Below are positions 23,512 through 34,100 of a DNA stretch of 64,000 bases, one piece after another. A program made the translations under genes and the position numbers. This stretch comes from Nothophaeocryptopus gaeumannii (lineage: Eukaryota; Ascomycota; Dothideomycetes; Mycosphaerellales; Mycosphaerellaceae). The stretch covers positions 2,356,001 to 2,420,000 of the forward strand of contig JASISA010000025.1 in NCBI GenBank assembly GCA_031771865.1, given 5' to 3'. Within the stretch, counting starts at the first letter, position 1. The number at the start of each line of letters is the position of its first letter. The notes below the pieces were generated by a model, which made no database searches, had not been told where the DNA came from, and saw only the letters and a program-made list of their open reading frames with translations.

Positions 23512-24860
23512 ATGAAAATGAGTAAAGATGGCCAGGACCGCTCGCCGGCGCCGCTGCGAAGAAGTGCGCGACTGCGACTGCAAGCCGCACTGACACAAGA
23601 ACAACATCACCACGGCGCGAAGATGGGCCATTCATCATCGAAAGTGCCGCCTGACGTCGCGCCTAAGGACATCACGACAGTCACGCCGTTCACGACGCAG
23701 ACGAACAGATTTCAACCTCCGCCACCGATCAGACAGACACCAGGCGAGGACCTTCTCTCAAACTCAGCCGATGCCATCAATCTCGGGGGCCCACCACGCC
23801 ACCCAATCGACCCTCAGGATGTAATAGATCTCTGTTCGGACTCAGAGAGCGATGACGACGATGTCGCATTCCTGGGTTCGAGGATTATGCAGAAGCCGCT
23901 GCCACTATTCAACGCCGCGCAGTCAATTCGGCAATCAGCTCGACGTTTAGCAGCTGCTCCGCCAGCAGCCCGAACTCTCGCTCCGATACATCCAGCGCCA
24001 TTGCCATTGAATAAGAAATTTCCACAACCCGAGGCACTTCAAAACGCCCTGGTCATGTTCACAGATGGGTCATACAAGCAGCGTGTAGGCGGCGCCGGAG
24101 TGGCGTACAAACATAGCAAGGTGTGGTTTGGGCGCGCAATTGCTCTTGGGGTCCTGGAAGACGCTAATGTGGTAAGTATCACTGCCCTCCTCTGTGATTC
24201 ACGGTTGTGAGCTCGCGGAGACTTTCGGCCGTCGGAAACTTTTCAGATACATTTGCTAACTCTCGCGCATTCTAGGCGGAAATGGAAGGCATACGCCACG
24301 CATTGCACATGGCGCTGGCCATTGTGCCTCGCGTAGCTGCGACGAAACTGATCATTCAGACGGACAGCCAAACATGTTTGCATGCTCTACAGGCTGCGGG
24401 GACAGGTACTTTTGCTAGTCGATCAGCCCAATTGAAAGCAAGCCTTGACGCGGCAATGCTCGACAAGGCTGCCTTGGGCATCGAAGTGGCATTCTGGTGG
24501 GTGAAGGGTCATGTGCACACGGAAGGCAATGAGAGAGCTGACATGCTCGCTGATTACGGTACCACGAAGAGCATGGATGGAGAAGAAGGGCAGGTGTACG
24601 AAAATCCCATGCGCGAGAGACTCGACCAGGTGATGCGGGAGCACGCAGCAGCGGCTCTGATGGACAACAGGGACTTTTTTGTCACCGGTGCTACCATGCT
24701 TCCGCAGGGAGGCGAGACGACTGCGTGCGCTGCACGCCAGGTAGCCCGCGCAGATCGTGAAGACAGGAAGCGGAGAAAGAAGTTGAAACGCGAAGCCAAG
24801 AAGCAGAGGAACAAGTTGAAACGCCTACGGCGGCTCGAACGAATTGCTCATGTTCAATAG
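23512..24860 (+). CDS. Stand-alone RNase H domain protein
   Basis: The CDS joins 23512..24171 and 24276..24860 (414 residues); the 104-nt intron starts GTAAGT and ends TAG. Residues 1-175 are disordered, with an acidic patch DLCSDSESDDDD. Residues about 180-315 form a type I RNase H domain with the full acidic set: D185 (MFTDGS), E222 (AEMEG), D250 (IIQTDSQ) and D309 (NERADMLAD), plus the WVKGHVHTEGN loop. The last about 45 residues are a Lys/Arg-rich helix that could bind nucleic acid or act as a nuclear signal. It is not fused to reverse transcriptase, and no transposon sequence is seen around it. It should cleave RNA in RNA-DNA hybrids; its biological role is unknown. It is convergent with a second, degenerate RNase H-like gene 0.7 kb away. 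An alternative start is the ATG at 23518. Confidence 0.85.
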
Positions 24861-25564
24861 CTGCGAAGTTACCAAGTCCCCGATCGAGGGACAGGTAAGC
24901 TGAACATGCGATTGTACACTACGGACACGCCTCCGATCAAAATCTGGAACAACTTCATCGGTGAAGTACTCATGTCATCCTCGTCTTCCGCAGTGCTCAT
25001 GGGAAATCCACACTTTTCCTTCTCCCTGTGCGCCCCCTTGATCATCGCTGCCTGGGCGTTGTCGACCACTTCCTTGGCTCATGTCTCTTCCTAATCGTCC
25101 CACTGACCTTCCGCACTACACATTCTTTGCAATCGGTCTGTTACAGAAGTCAGTGCTGCGGCTTCCGCCGAACACTGTTTTCTGATGTGCCCGCCCTGGC
25201 AACTCTCGCAATCGTTGGACTCATTGCTACACACTGTGGAGCTCCTGCAATCATTCCAACACTGCAGTTGGCGAAGCGTTCAGCCACGCCTTCCGTGGTC
25301 ATGCTCTGGAGAAGTTCAAGGTCGAAGTCGACTTGGGAAGTGGAATTGAATCATTCAAGAAAGGCCGGAGTCTTCTCCTTCCACAATTGATTGACTCGGA
25401 AGTCGACCTTTGAGCGGGAGGTACGAGGACAGTGGGACTCAGTGGCTTCTGGTGGTGTTGGTTTGAGTATGGTGGAAGCTTGATGGGATTGCTGTCGTCG
25501 ATAGACCGCCAATGTGACCTGATTCAACTTGTCTCTTGTACCGTCCCACTTCATGTTGCTGACC
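24861..25564. other. Spacer between the two convergent RNase H-like genes
   Basis: No gene recognised; the 3' ends of both genes point into this stretch. Confidence 0.5.
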
Positions 25565-26407
25565 TCACTGCCACCTCTTGCTCGCTACTACCGTTGCACC
25601 GCTTGACATCTCCACATCTTCTTGCTTCATGTCCTCCTGCTTCACCACGTCTTCTCGTTTGATATTCATGCTCATCTCCGCCTGCTTCTTACTCTGCGGC
25701 GGCTTCTTGCCGTTAAGGACACAGGCTTTGCACGATCCTCGGCAAACACCCAAGCCTTTAGGCAAGACTCGATTCTCCGGCAGCCACTTCGGTGACAGCA
25801 ACTGGCTCGCTCTACCGTTATCAGTACCTTCCTCGAAATATATCGGCACGCTATCGCCATGATATCGTGACATTTCATGCATGGCGCCCAAGATCTTCCT
25901 CATCGTCATATGAATACCATGAACCTCCAATTCCTTGCTTATCGGCTGATGGTACTGGTGGTCAACACAGAAGCCGCCGTGATCTCGCTCTCTCGAGATC
26001 AGTTCCGGATTTTCGACAAAACATCTTATCAGCGGAACGGTTTCCTCATAGTGAAGACGTCTGTGCCAGATTTTGAACCGGATCGCCTGCAATTTGCCAA
26101 GCCCGGCGTCCGCTGCTTTGATTTGCCAGGCGCTCGGGTTTCGCACGCGAGCGTGACGGAATGCGTGTAAAATGGCAGTCATATGCGCTTGCTGGAACGT
26201 CTTGGTCCAATATAATTTCCCGTTCACTTCGCCATACCAGACTCGTTTGCCTTTGTCCACAGTGGTACCTGATATGGCGCACTCTCTCGATTGTTGAATG
26301 CCCAGTCCAGCTACCCGGTTCTTCTTTGGATTTCTATGCCGTTGCCAGTCAACGGTGATGTGAAGGATGAGGTCAAAGTCTTTGTGGTCATTGTTCGGTT
26401 CGTCCAT
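25565..26407 (-). CDS. Hypothetical protein, probable degenerate RNase H-like fold
   Basis: A single-exon frame of 280 residues. No direct family hit is recognised, but the order of motifs parallels the RNase H protein convergent with it: a first strand with D20 (LILHITVDW), a glycine-rich hairpin (VAGLGI), a segment VWYGEVNG, a helix AHMTAILHAFRHA, a strand with D100 (WQIKAADAGL) and a later GTDNGRASQLL segment like the GNERADMLA helix. At the catalytic positions Glu is replaced by H75 and the last Asp by S201, so the fold would be inactive as a nuclease. The C-terminal region has a CRGSCKAC cysteine cluster and three closely spaced psi-K-x-E motifs (IKRE, VKQE, MKQE) typical of SUMO attachment. 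The fold assignment is my inference from pattern only. Confidence 0.5.
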   Translation of the reverse strand: MDEPNNDHKDFDLILHITVDWQRHRNPKKNRVAGLGIQQSRECAISGTTVDKGKRVWYGEVNGKLYWTKTFQQAHMTAILHAFRHARVRNPSAWQIKAADAGLGKLQAIRFKIWHRRLHYEETVPLIRCFVENPELISRERDHGGFCVDHQYHQPISKELEVHGIHMTMRKILGAMHEMSRYHGDSVPIYFEEGTDNGRASQLLSPKWLPENRVLPKGLGVCRGSCKACVLNGKKPPQSKKQAEMSMNIKREDVVKQEDMKQEDVEMSSGATVVASKRWQ

Positions 26408-27220
26408 GATTGCGTACGTTATTCCGTCGCTGTCGGTGCACCTCTATTTCGCTCTGAGGTTTCTCGTATTGCGAGAAGTCTCAGGTGATGCTGGCTATGA
26501 TGAATATATATCAATTTGGACCGACTTACACTCATACCTATATAAGCTCTACCAGAGCCGGACTCTCATGCAAAATTTTGTGGTTGGTACTGGGTATATG
26601 TAATCCTCAGCTGTGACTCCACAACGGCCTATGGTATGGTTGTGCAGCTTGCGACATTGCATTTAAAGCGGCGATGGTGGTGTCAAAGACGTCGTATCGC
26701 GAGGTCTATGCCTGACGGTCACTCACATTGTTGATAGGCATCATGCCATGCAAGCGCCTTGAAGTGCTACAGTATCTCGGCTTTCCAGACCCTCTGTGAA
26801 AATAGGAATTTGAACAGCCAATCACAACCCCTGCTCACCTGAACTTACACAGCGTCCAGGCCGGAAATGAGCTTCTACCCGGAGTGCTGTGGTTATGTCC
26901 CGTGAAGTTAAGCATTTGACTCCTTACGAGATTAGAACTATAGTGCGACTTCCTCGTGCTGTATGTTCTTGCATTCCTTTTGCACTTCTGATGCACCTCA
27001 CCGTTGGAGACGACTTTGTATCTCAAAACACCCCACAACAGCAAAAAGAGCATTTTCTTGCTTTCTTCTTTTTCTAATGAAATTAAAACCTAGGAAAGAT
27101 ACAGAGTACGTAGCTACGTTCCATGCGATTTCAAATTGCTTTTCATGTTTCATCTCCTCCTGAATTTACTGTCCATAACTTTACGCCCCTTCTCTGTGGG
27201 CATCTTGGCTCCCTATCGGC
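26408..27220. other. Intergenic stretch with possible 5S rRNA-derived fragment
   Basis: No protein gene seen. The segment around 26875-26970 contains short matches to 5S rRNA elements (separate entry). Confidence 0.4.
26875..26968 (+). pseudogene. Possible degenerate 5S rRNA remnant
   Basis: TCCCGTGAAGTTAAGC at 26898-26913 resembles the 5S internal promoter region (box A, AGTTAAGC), with a block missing after TCCCG. GTGCTGTATGTT at 26956-26967 resembles the 3' end of fungal 5S rRNA, and CCCGGAGTGCTGTGG at 26878-26892 looks like a second 3' end. The middle is too diverged for a functional gene. From memory of 5S sequences only. Confidence 0.27.
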
Positions 27221-29711
27221 TTACTCCCCATTCGCCTCCCCACTCTCCTGCTTCGAAGACATGATTCCTGATCCACTCCTGGTGACCACTCTCGTCGACG
27301 TGGATCGACTGCCGCCGTGGCCATGCGAGTGTCCGTGTCCGTGTCCATGGGAGTGAGAGTGGCCGGAAGAGTGGTAGAAGCTGCTGCCGGACTCTTCCAT
27401 TCTCTCTAGTTGGCGGCATTTCTCCTATGAGGGCTGTATCAGTGCACGAGTTCGTAACATCTTGCGCTCATCAAGTCATGAGTGCATCGCATATATCCCA
27501 CGAGCGTGAGAGGTCGTCGATGAGGGAGAGGATAGACCATGTCTTGTGTATGCGGGGAAGCTGAACTTGTTCAGGTGGAGTAGGAGGTGGTGTAGGGGGC
27601 GCGAGGGCAAGACCCTGTAGCTTGTGTACCAGTGGAAGCGAAGGCACTGATGGTGAAGGTGATGTAGAAGGTGGCGTGGCAAGATGCGCATGCTTCTGTA
27701 CGGGTGCAAGTGGAGAAGGTGTTGAGGATGGGGGTGATGTGGCAGGACTCGCTTGCTTCTGTGCTGATAGAAGCTGAGGTTGTTTGAGAAGAGGTGATGT
27801 GTAAGGTGGTGTTGCGGGACTCGCTTGCTTCTGCAAGGATGGAAGCGAAGGTGTTGACCGCGAAGGTGGTGTTTGCGGTGGCGTAAGAGGCAGCGCTGGG
27901 GGATGAAAACGTACCTCATACTTGGACATAAACTCGTCCCGTTCACGGTCGGCCGTGGTGCGTGCTGAGATCGCTCGTTCCTTCTGCTCCCGCGCTTCGC
28001 GGAGCATAGCACGAAGGCTCTCAATCTCACACTCCAACTCCCCAGACCCATTATCATACTCCTCAATCGTCTCAGTGACCTCCTCATACTTCCTCTTGAA
28101 ATGCTCGAGGTCCTTCTTAACCCTATCCCTATGCTCGGTCGCGGTGCGGACCTCAGCTTGCAGAAGAGCGAGCTTCTGCTTGAGTTGAGTCACCTCATTT
28201 TGATGATGACCATGCTTATCTCTAGCCTCATCACGCTCATGCTCGACAACCTTGATCCTTTCAGTCGTGTGCGAAACTTCAGATCGAACCTCAACCAGCG
28301 TTGCCTCAGTACGTGACAGTGTCTCTTGAAGAGCAGTGAGGTGGCGGTGTGTCTCGCCTGACTTGGTGCGTTCATGGTCGAGGTCGTCGCGGAGTTGGTC
28401 GCGCTCGAGGATGACGGTGCGATTTTCTTCTTGGCTTCGCTCGATGCGGTGTTGGAGGGTGTGGATTTCGGATTCGGTGTCCCGGATACGGTCGTCTCGG
28501 TCGGTGACCTCGCGCTTGGAGGATTCGTACTTGACGAGAAGCTCCGAAAGGCGGGTCTCGACTTCTTCGATAGAGGAGGTTTTAGTTTTGAGCTCGTTGC
28601 GGAGACGATCGATGGTGCCGTGGTGGTCGTCTCGCTCAGACTCGGCAATGCGGAGGCTTTCCTTGAGTTGTCTGACCTCGCGCTGCAGGTGGCCATGCCT
28701 GTCATTGGTCTCGGAGAGCTCTCTGGTAGTTTCCTCGAAGCGGAGGGTGGTCTTGCGAAGGTTCTCTTGCAGGCGATCCTTCTCAACCAAGTAAGAGTCT
28801 CGCTCAAGTTGCCAAGACCTGATGCGCTCAGTCAATGTGGAGACTTCCTTGCGAGATGCTTCAAGACGGTCGGTAAGGTCCGTGTTCCTGCTCTTGATTT
28901 CGGAGATCTCGCGGTTGAGACCACGGATGGAACCACGATGTCTCTCAGCGTCCTCTCGGGCAAAATCACGTTCGCCCTCGACAGTGGCCAGGCGGAGGAC
29001 GAGGCTCTCCAGCTCGGACCGGGTCTTCTCGTGGTCGCTCTGGCTGCGAGAGATTGAGAGACGAATATCGCTCAGCTCAGCCCTGTTACGCTCGAGCTCA
29101 CGATCGCGGTCGGCAATGGTCTGCTTGTGGATCGTGATGTTGTTGAGGGCAGAAGACAGCTCGATGATGAGCTTCTCGATCTCCTTCTTCTTGTCACCGA
29201 GTTCACGGCCGTGATGGTGATGCTGACTCTCCTTTTGCTCAAGGGTCTCGGTGATCTCGTCGATTTGCATCATCAATTCCTCACGCTCCCGATCGAACGA
29301 CTCTCTGTCGGACATCAAAGAGCCCCAGTATTCCTTGAGAGAAGAGGCCTCCCTCGAAGCGCTGGACATGAGCTCGATCAGGGAGAAGAACTTGGCTTCT
29401 GCCTGATGCGTGAGCTCCATCGACATCTTGTTCCGATGCGAGCTCATGAAAGAGCTTGTACGGCGGGAACCACTGCTGAACTGACGGCTATTGCGTGCCA
29501 GCGATCGAGAGCCATTGGTAGCGCTGTGGTGAAAGCTGAGGGACTTTCCACGAGATGGTGTTCCTGGGTCAGAGAAGACATCGCGGTCTTCTGAGGCATT
29601 AATTCGCATGATGGCAAGCTTCTCTGGAGTGAGCTCGGCCAATTCGTTAAGTGAGCCGTAGCCGGAATCTTGCATAGTCGAATTGCCAGTGATGACGGTT
29701 TCTGCGGACAT
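27221..29711 (-). CDS. Long coiled-coil protein with His-rich tail
   Basis: The preferred model joins 29711..27915 and 27424..27221 (666 residues). The 490-nt intron (27914..27425) starts GTACGT and ends TAG. Residues about 1-90 are Ser-rich. About 95-600 are an almost unbroken Glu/Arg/Lys-rich coiled coil (blocks such as QKESQHHHHGRELGDKK, EREELMMQIDEITETLEQ, RDEFMSKYE). Exon 2 continues with EKCRQLERMEES and a His/Ser/Gly tail (HSHSHGHGHGHSHGHGG) that could bind metal. From memory, similar proteins are widespread in Pezizomycotina and are annotated only as coiled-coil or M-protein-repeat-like; a cytoskeletal or septal scaffold role is a guess. If the intron is retained, the frame continues to a TGA at 27471-27473 and gives a 746-residue protein with a Pro/Ser-rich repeat tail instead of the His-rich one. 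Confidence 0.8.
27612..27880 (-). repeat. In-frame tandem repeat inside the long intron
   Basis: About four imperfect units share the anchor GCTTGCTTCTG-like, at about 27619, 27691, 27754 and 27826 on the + strand. Spacings are 72, 63 and 72 bases, all divisible by three. On the minus strand they encode Pro/Ser/Thr-rich units containing QKQASPAT- or QKHAHLAT-like cores, in the same frame as the upstream coiled-coil exon. Confidence 0.7.
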
Positions 29712-31129
29712 TTTCTGTAAGAAAATATGTTTTGGTGGAATAGAAAATACTAAGAAGTTGGATAGAAAATACTAAGGAGTTGTCTCGGAGCTCAGAATGT
29801 GAGAAGTCGTGCAAGCTCCTCCGACATATAGCTAGCAGCTTGACTACCCATTGAAGAGCCAAGTAACGTCATGGGTGAGCTTCAGAGGCAATCGGGGACT
29901 CTAGCAGATCGGTGGAGCACACCGGTATGGACAGTCTGTGCTGTTCTCGCCATATTCGGATAGTTCATGCTCGAGGATGCAGACCATACATGCATCTTCG
30001 GTTCATGTTGAGTATAGGTGGCTGGGCGAGACGCCATAGCTCTTGACTTCAGAAGCATCAGTCCGGTGGATCCCGAGCAAGGTCGATGGCGTGTAATGAC
30101 ATATTTGGATGATCTCGTTCATGGAAAGCCTCAAGTCAACGTCAAATGGGATTTCCGTGTCACTGCAAGACGCCCTCGGCGGATGTACCCGTGGGACCAT
30201 TGAGACTTGATCATTAACAAGAAAGTGGCTCGCCCGTTTCTGCGCCTTGCACAGATTGCGTACCAGCAGAGTGGATGCTGCAGACGTTGTATGGAGAAAG
30301 CTCCGATTGCTCGAATGCGATCGCAATGCAATGACAGAGAGGGTCTCCAGCCACTTTGAGACATTCTATGGTTCGGATGCGCTGCGGATATTGGCCATGG
30401 AGAACGCTTCTGCAGGTCAGTAATCCAGTGCGGCACATCGAGGGGAAGCTGATGATGAGACGTATTCCTGAAGATCGATGCTCGCTCAATGCAAAAAAGC
30501 ACAGCTTGTTCTTTCAAATAGGGCATTGCTTTTCGCAAACGCCGAGCCGTAGGGTGACAAGTGTCAGGACTACTGGCCAAGACCTGTCTATGTCAGCTTT
30601 GTGAAGACCGAAGCCTGCATCTCCCAATGTTCTTCTAGTCATGCAACGCATCTTGCTGAATACTGAGAAGTTCTGAGCGCATCACCCTTACTTCGGTAGA
30701 TGGCCTAAAGCCATGGCAGACTCTGGTACTTCTTCAGTAGAAGCTTTCCGGGTATGATGGCTGGGAAATGATTCTCAGATGCGCAGCAGACGATGATGGC
30801 TCCATGCATGTACTACGCGTACTTCGAGCGGGCAATGCAGTAGCGGCTACCGAAGTTCTGTGATGTATGAAGATGGAGACAAAGGTCGAATATGCTTTTG
30901 ATGGCATTCGCAGCTCGACGGTCGTTGAACAAGTGTGTTGCCCCAAAGGAGAAGCTGCGGTCCACTTTGCATATATCACGTGATAATTCGGACTCGGATC
31001 TCGAGAACTCTATCACTCGATGACCACGCGAATCTTACGCGACTTCGCGAATGCTCAATACAACAAGAACCTGCCATCTCATGGTATACCCGCACGAACG
31101 CCTCCAGTAATCAAAAGACTAGGAGCTCA
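29712..31129. other. 1.4-kb intergenic stretch
   Basis: It lies between the promoter side of the coiled-coil gene and the 3' end of the NRPS gene. No gene or repeat recognised. Confidence 0.5.
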
Positions 31130-34100
31130 TCAGTCAGAGAGCAGTCTCCCAGACACACCACCCGCCAACTCCTCCACGACAGTGGCCAGCTCTCCCACGA
31201 TGGTACCCACGAACGCCGCGTCCCTTTCGCTACCCACAACACCAACATGCGTCTGGCCACCTTGGACGAATGATACCGCTTTGAATGGAAGAGCAGCGTC
31301 TCCATGAGGTTTCAAGATACCCACCCGACATATTTGACCAGCAAATAGCATGGTGTCGTAGTCCTCGGCAGCGTCCTGGTGATGGACGATTGAGTCAAAG
31401 AACGCGGCTTCCGATGGCCATTGAGTGCACTGCTTGATGGCCTTGAAGCCAAGAAAGTCATAAGCCGCAGTCTCCGCGCTCTGCTTTTGCACGAATCGAA
31501 GGAGATCCATGGCTGTCCATTGAGTCTGGAATGGAACTCTGACGGGAGCGAACTGATAGCAAGGACCGGCCACAGCTTCGAGGTTCGAAGAATCAAATGT
31601 ACGGCCTGAGGTGACGTTGCCAAATGTGACGTCCGACGTCTTCAAACGTCGAGCCAAGAGCAGTGCCCAAGCCGCAAGGAGCAGGTTCGCGGTCGTGACC
31701 TCTTCGAGACGCTGCGAAATATCGACAGGCTTGAACTGGAAGCTGGCCTTGTCCGAAGGCTGTCCTATCTGGCCTTCGAGGATAGAAAGGCACGAGCCAT
31801 CCAAGAGCTTGCTCCAATACTCGCGTGCTTTAGACCCTGCCGGCTCAGCGCGAATCTTTGCAACATACGACGGGAAGGGCACGTATTCAGTGACAGCCTG
31901 CCCTCTGTAGAGAAGTTCCAAGTCTTCCAGCAGTCTCGGTAGCGACACACCATCGTATTGGGCGTGCGACAGACGTACCGCAAGGCAAGTTTGATGGTCC
32001 CTGCCTTGAACGTAAAACGCCTTAAAGAAAGGCTTGCCCAGCCGAAGGCAAGCTTCGTTATCCTTCTCGCACAATTCGCTTACAGCCTGCTTGATATCAA
32101 GTTCAGAGTGCGATATGGTAGTCGGAGCATTCAGCCGATCAATCACCACCTGATAGGTCGAAGATTGGTCTTTAACAAACACGGTCCGCAGAATGTCATG
32201 CGTCTTGCACAACGCCTCGCATGCGCTGAACAGACGCTTCTTCTCAATCGCCCTCTCGAAGTACAGCATAGTATACTGCAGCGATGTTCGAGGCGCCTCT
32301 ACGGTTGCTTGGACGTCAAGCTCCTGTGAGTCTGTGACAGTGCACACGTCCTTGATCTGCCACTCTGGGTTTGCCAGCTTGGGTCGAATGACATCAGACA
32401 GAAATTGTTCGACGTCGCTCACACCCAGTGTCGAGAACGGCTTATGCGCCATAACCTTGTCGCTCGACGCATTGCCAATCTTCAAAACTCTTGCGGCATT
32501 GTCCAGTCTCATGTTCTGGAAGATGTCCGCGACAGTCAGAGCGTGGCCTTGAGAGCGAAGTTTCGACACGAGCTTCATGGCAAGCACCGAGTCGCCACCG
32601 AGTCGGAAGAAGTTGTCTTCGACGCCGATTTGCTCAGCAGGAATGTTGAGAATCTGAGCCCAAGCTGATTGCAGGATAGCTTCTGCGTCCGTTAGATACG
32701 ACTGAGCGACGCTCTTCGACCAGGCGTCTTTGAAGCTTTCGCGGAGCTGGCTTAGCACGTTCGAAGGGATACCTCCAACCAGGGCATCAAGCGTTCTATG
32801 GTCAACCCCATTCTCGTTCGTCGGCAGCGCATCAACAACAATATATGTAGAAGGCGCCATATATGATGGCAGATTGTCCTGGATGAACTTTTCGAGCTTC
32901 CTGAGCGCAACCACCACATTCATCGAGACCTTGGCAATGATGGTGTTGCTACCTAAAGCTTGGTCCTGGTTCAGGATGTCGACCGCATCCTGTGCTGTCT
33001 GCTGGCATTCAACTACCACAGCCAGCTCTTGTTCAGACTGTGACCGAAACACCGCAGCTGCAGCACGACTTGTAGAAGGCAGTTGTCTCGCAAAGTGAGC
33101 CTCAAGCTCTGCAATGTCAAGAATGTGTCCTTGGAATTGTAGCAAGCTCTCCTTTCGCCGGACGAACTGTACGCTCCCGTCTGCCTGTAGCTGCACCATA
33201 TCACCGGTCGGTCTGAGCTTTCCGGTCCGTCCTGGACACGATGAGCTTCCAGCAGACAGCCAGGCCGGTGGATCAATTGGCTCGCCTGGCAAGAAGGCTC
33301 CCTCGAGCCAAAGTTCGCCAACACAGCCGACAGGGACCAGTTGACCTGGGTTGTGCGGATTGCACACCCAGGGCACTGCCACGCGAGGGTAGGCCGCCCC
33401 TGGATGAATGCTGACGTCCGCACGTAATCGTCCCAACGCTGTGTCAAAGGTCAGAGGAGGCGACGAATTCCATTCCCAGACCTGGTCCAGCTCAGTCTGT
33501 GGAAGACAATCGATCTCGTTCATCTTCTTGTCGAAACTCCCAGCCAATTGTTCGCAAGCTACCTCAAGCTGCGCGAGAATCCTCTCCATGTGTGTGACCT
33601 CGATCAAGCTGCTATCAAATCCAGCGCAGACCCTAAAGCCGTCTTTACGCATGCCACAGGCTACCATTAGAGGGTATGGGTTGAAGTGCAACGCTTCATG
33701 AACGACATCACCCATTTCAAACCCAAGATCGTCGCCGATATACTCCGGCTCCGGTTGTATCGCCAACCCAGTCGGAGCTTCGCAAGCATGTTGCGCATCA
33801 AGGCTGACCTTCCGGATATACTGCCATCCCATATGCTGATACTGTGCACAAGCTAGGATGCTTTGCTGGATGCTTTCCAGATACGACTGCACAGATGCCA
33901 TTCGATCGATACGAATGCGGATGGGGAGCGTGGCGTTGAGCGGACCTACGACGCTCTCAACTCCTGGTAAAGAGATGTCTCGACCGGTGGGAGTCTCGCC
34001 GAAAACGACATCGTTGCTTCCGCTGTACTGCGATGCGACTAGTGCCCACGCACCACGAATGAGTGTCGCCATCGTAAAAGGCGAGCCTTTGCTTGTCTGC

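Noticed and set aside
28374..29057. Long plus-strand frames opposite the coiled-coil gene
   Set aside because: Shadows of a highly biased Glu/Arg/Leu coding strand; the minus-strand protein is clearly real.
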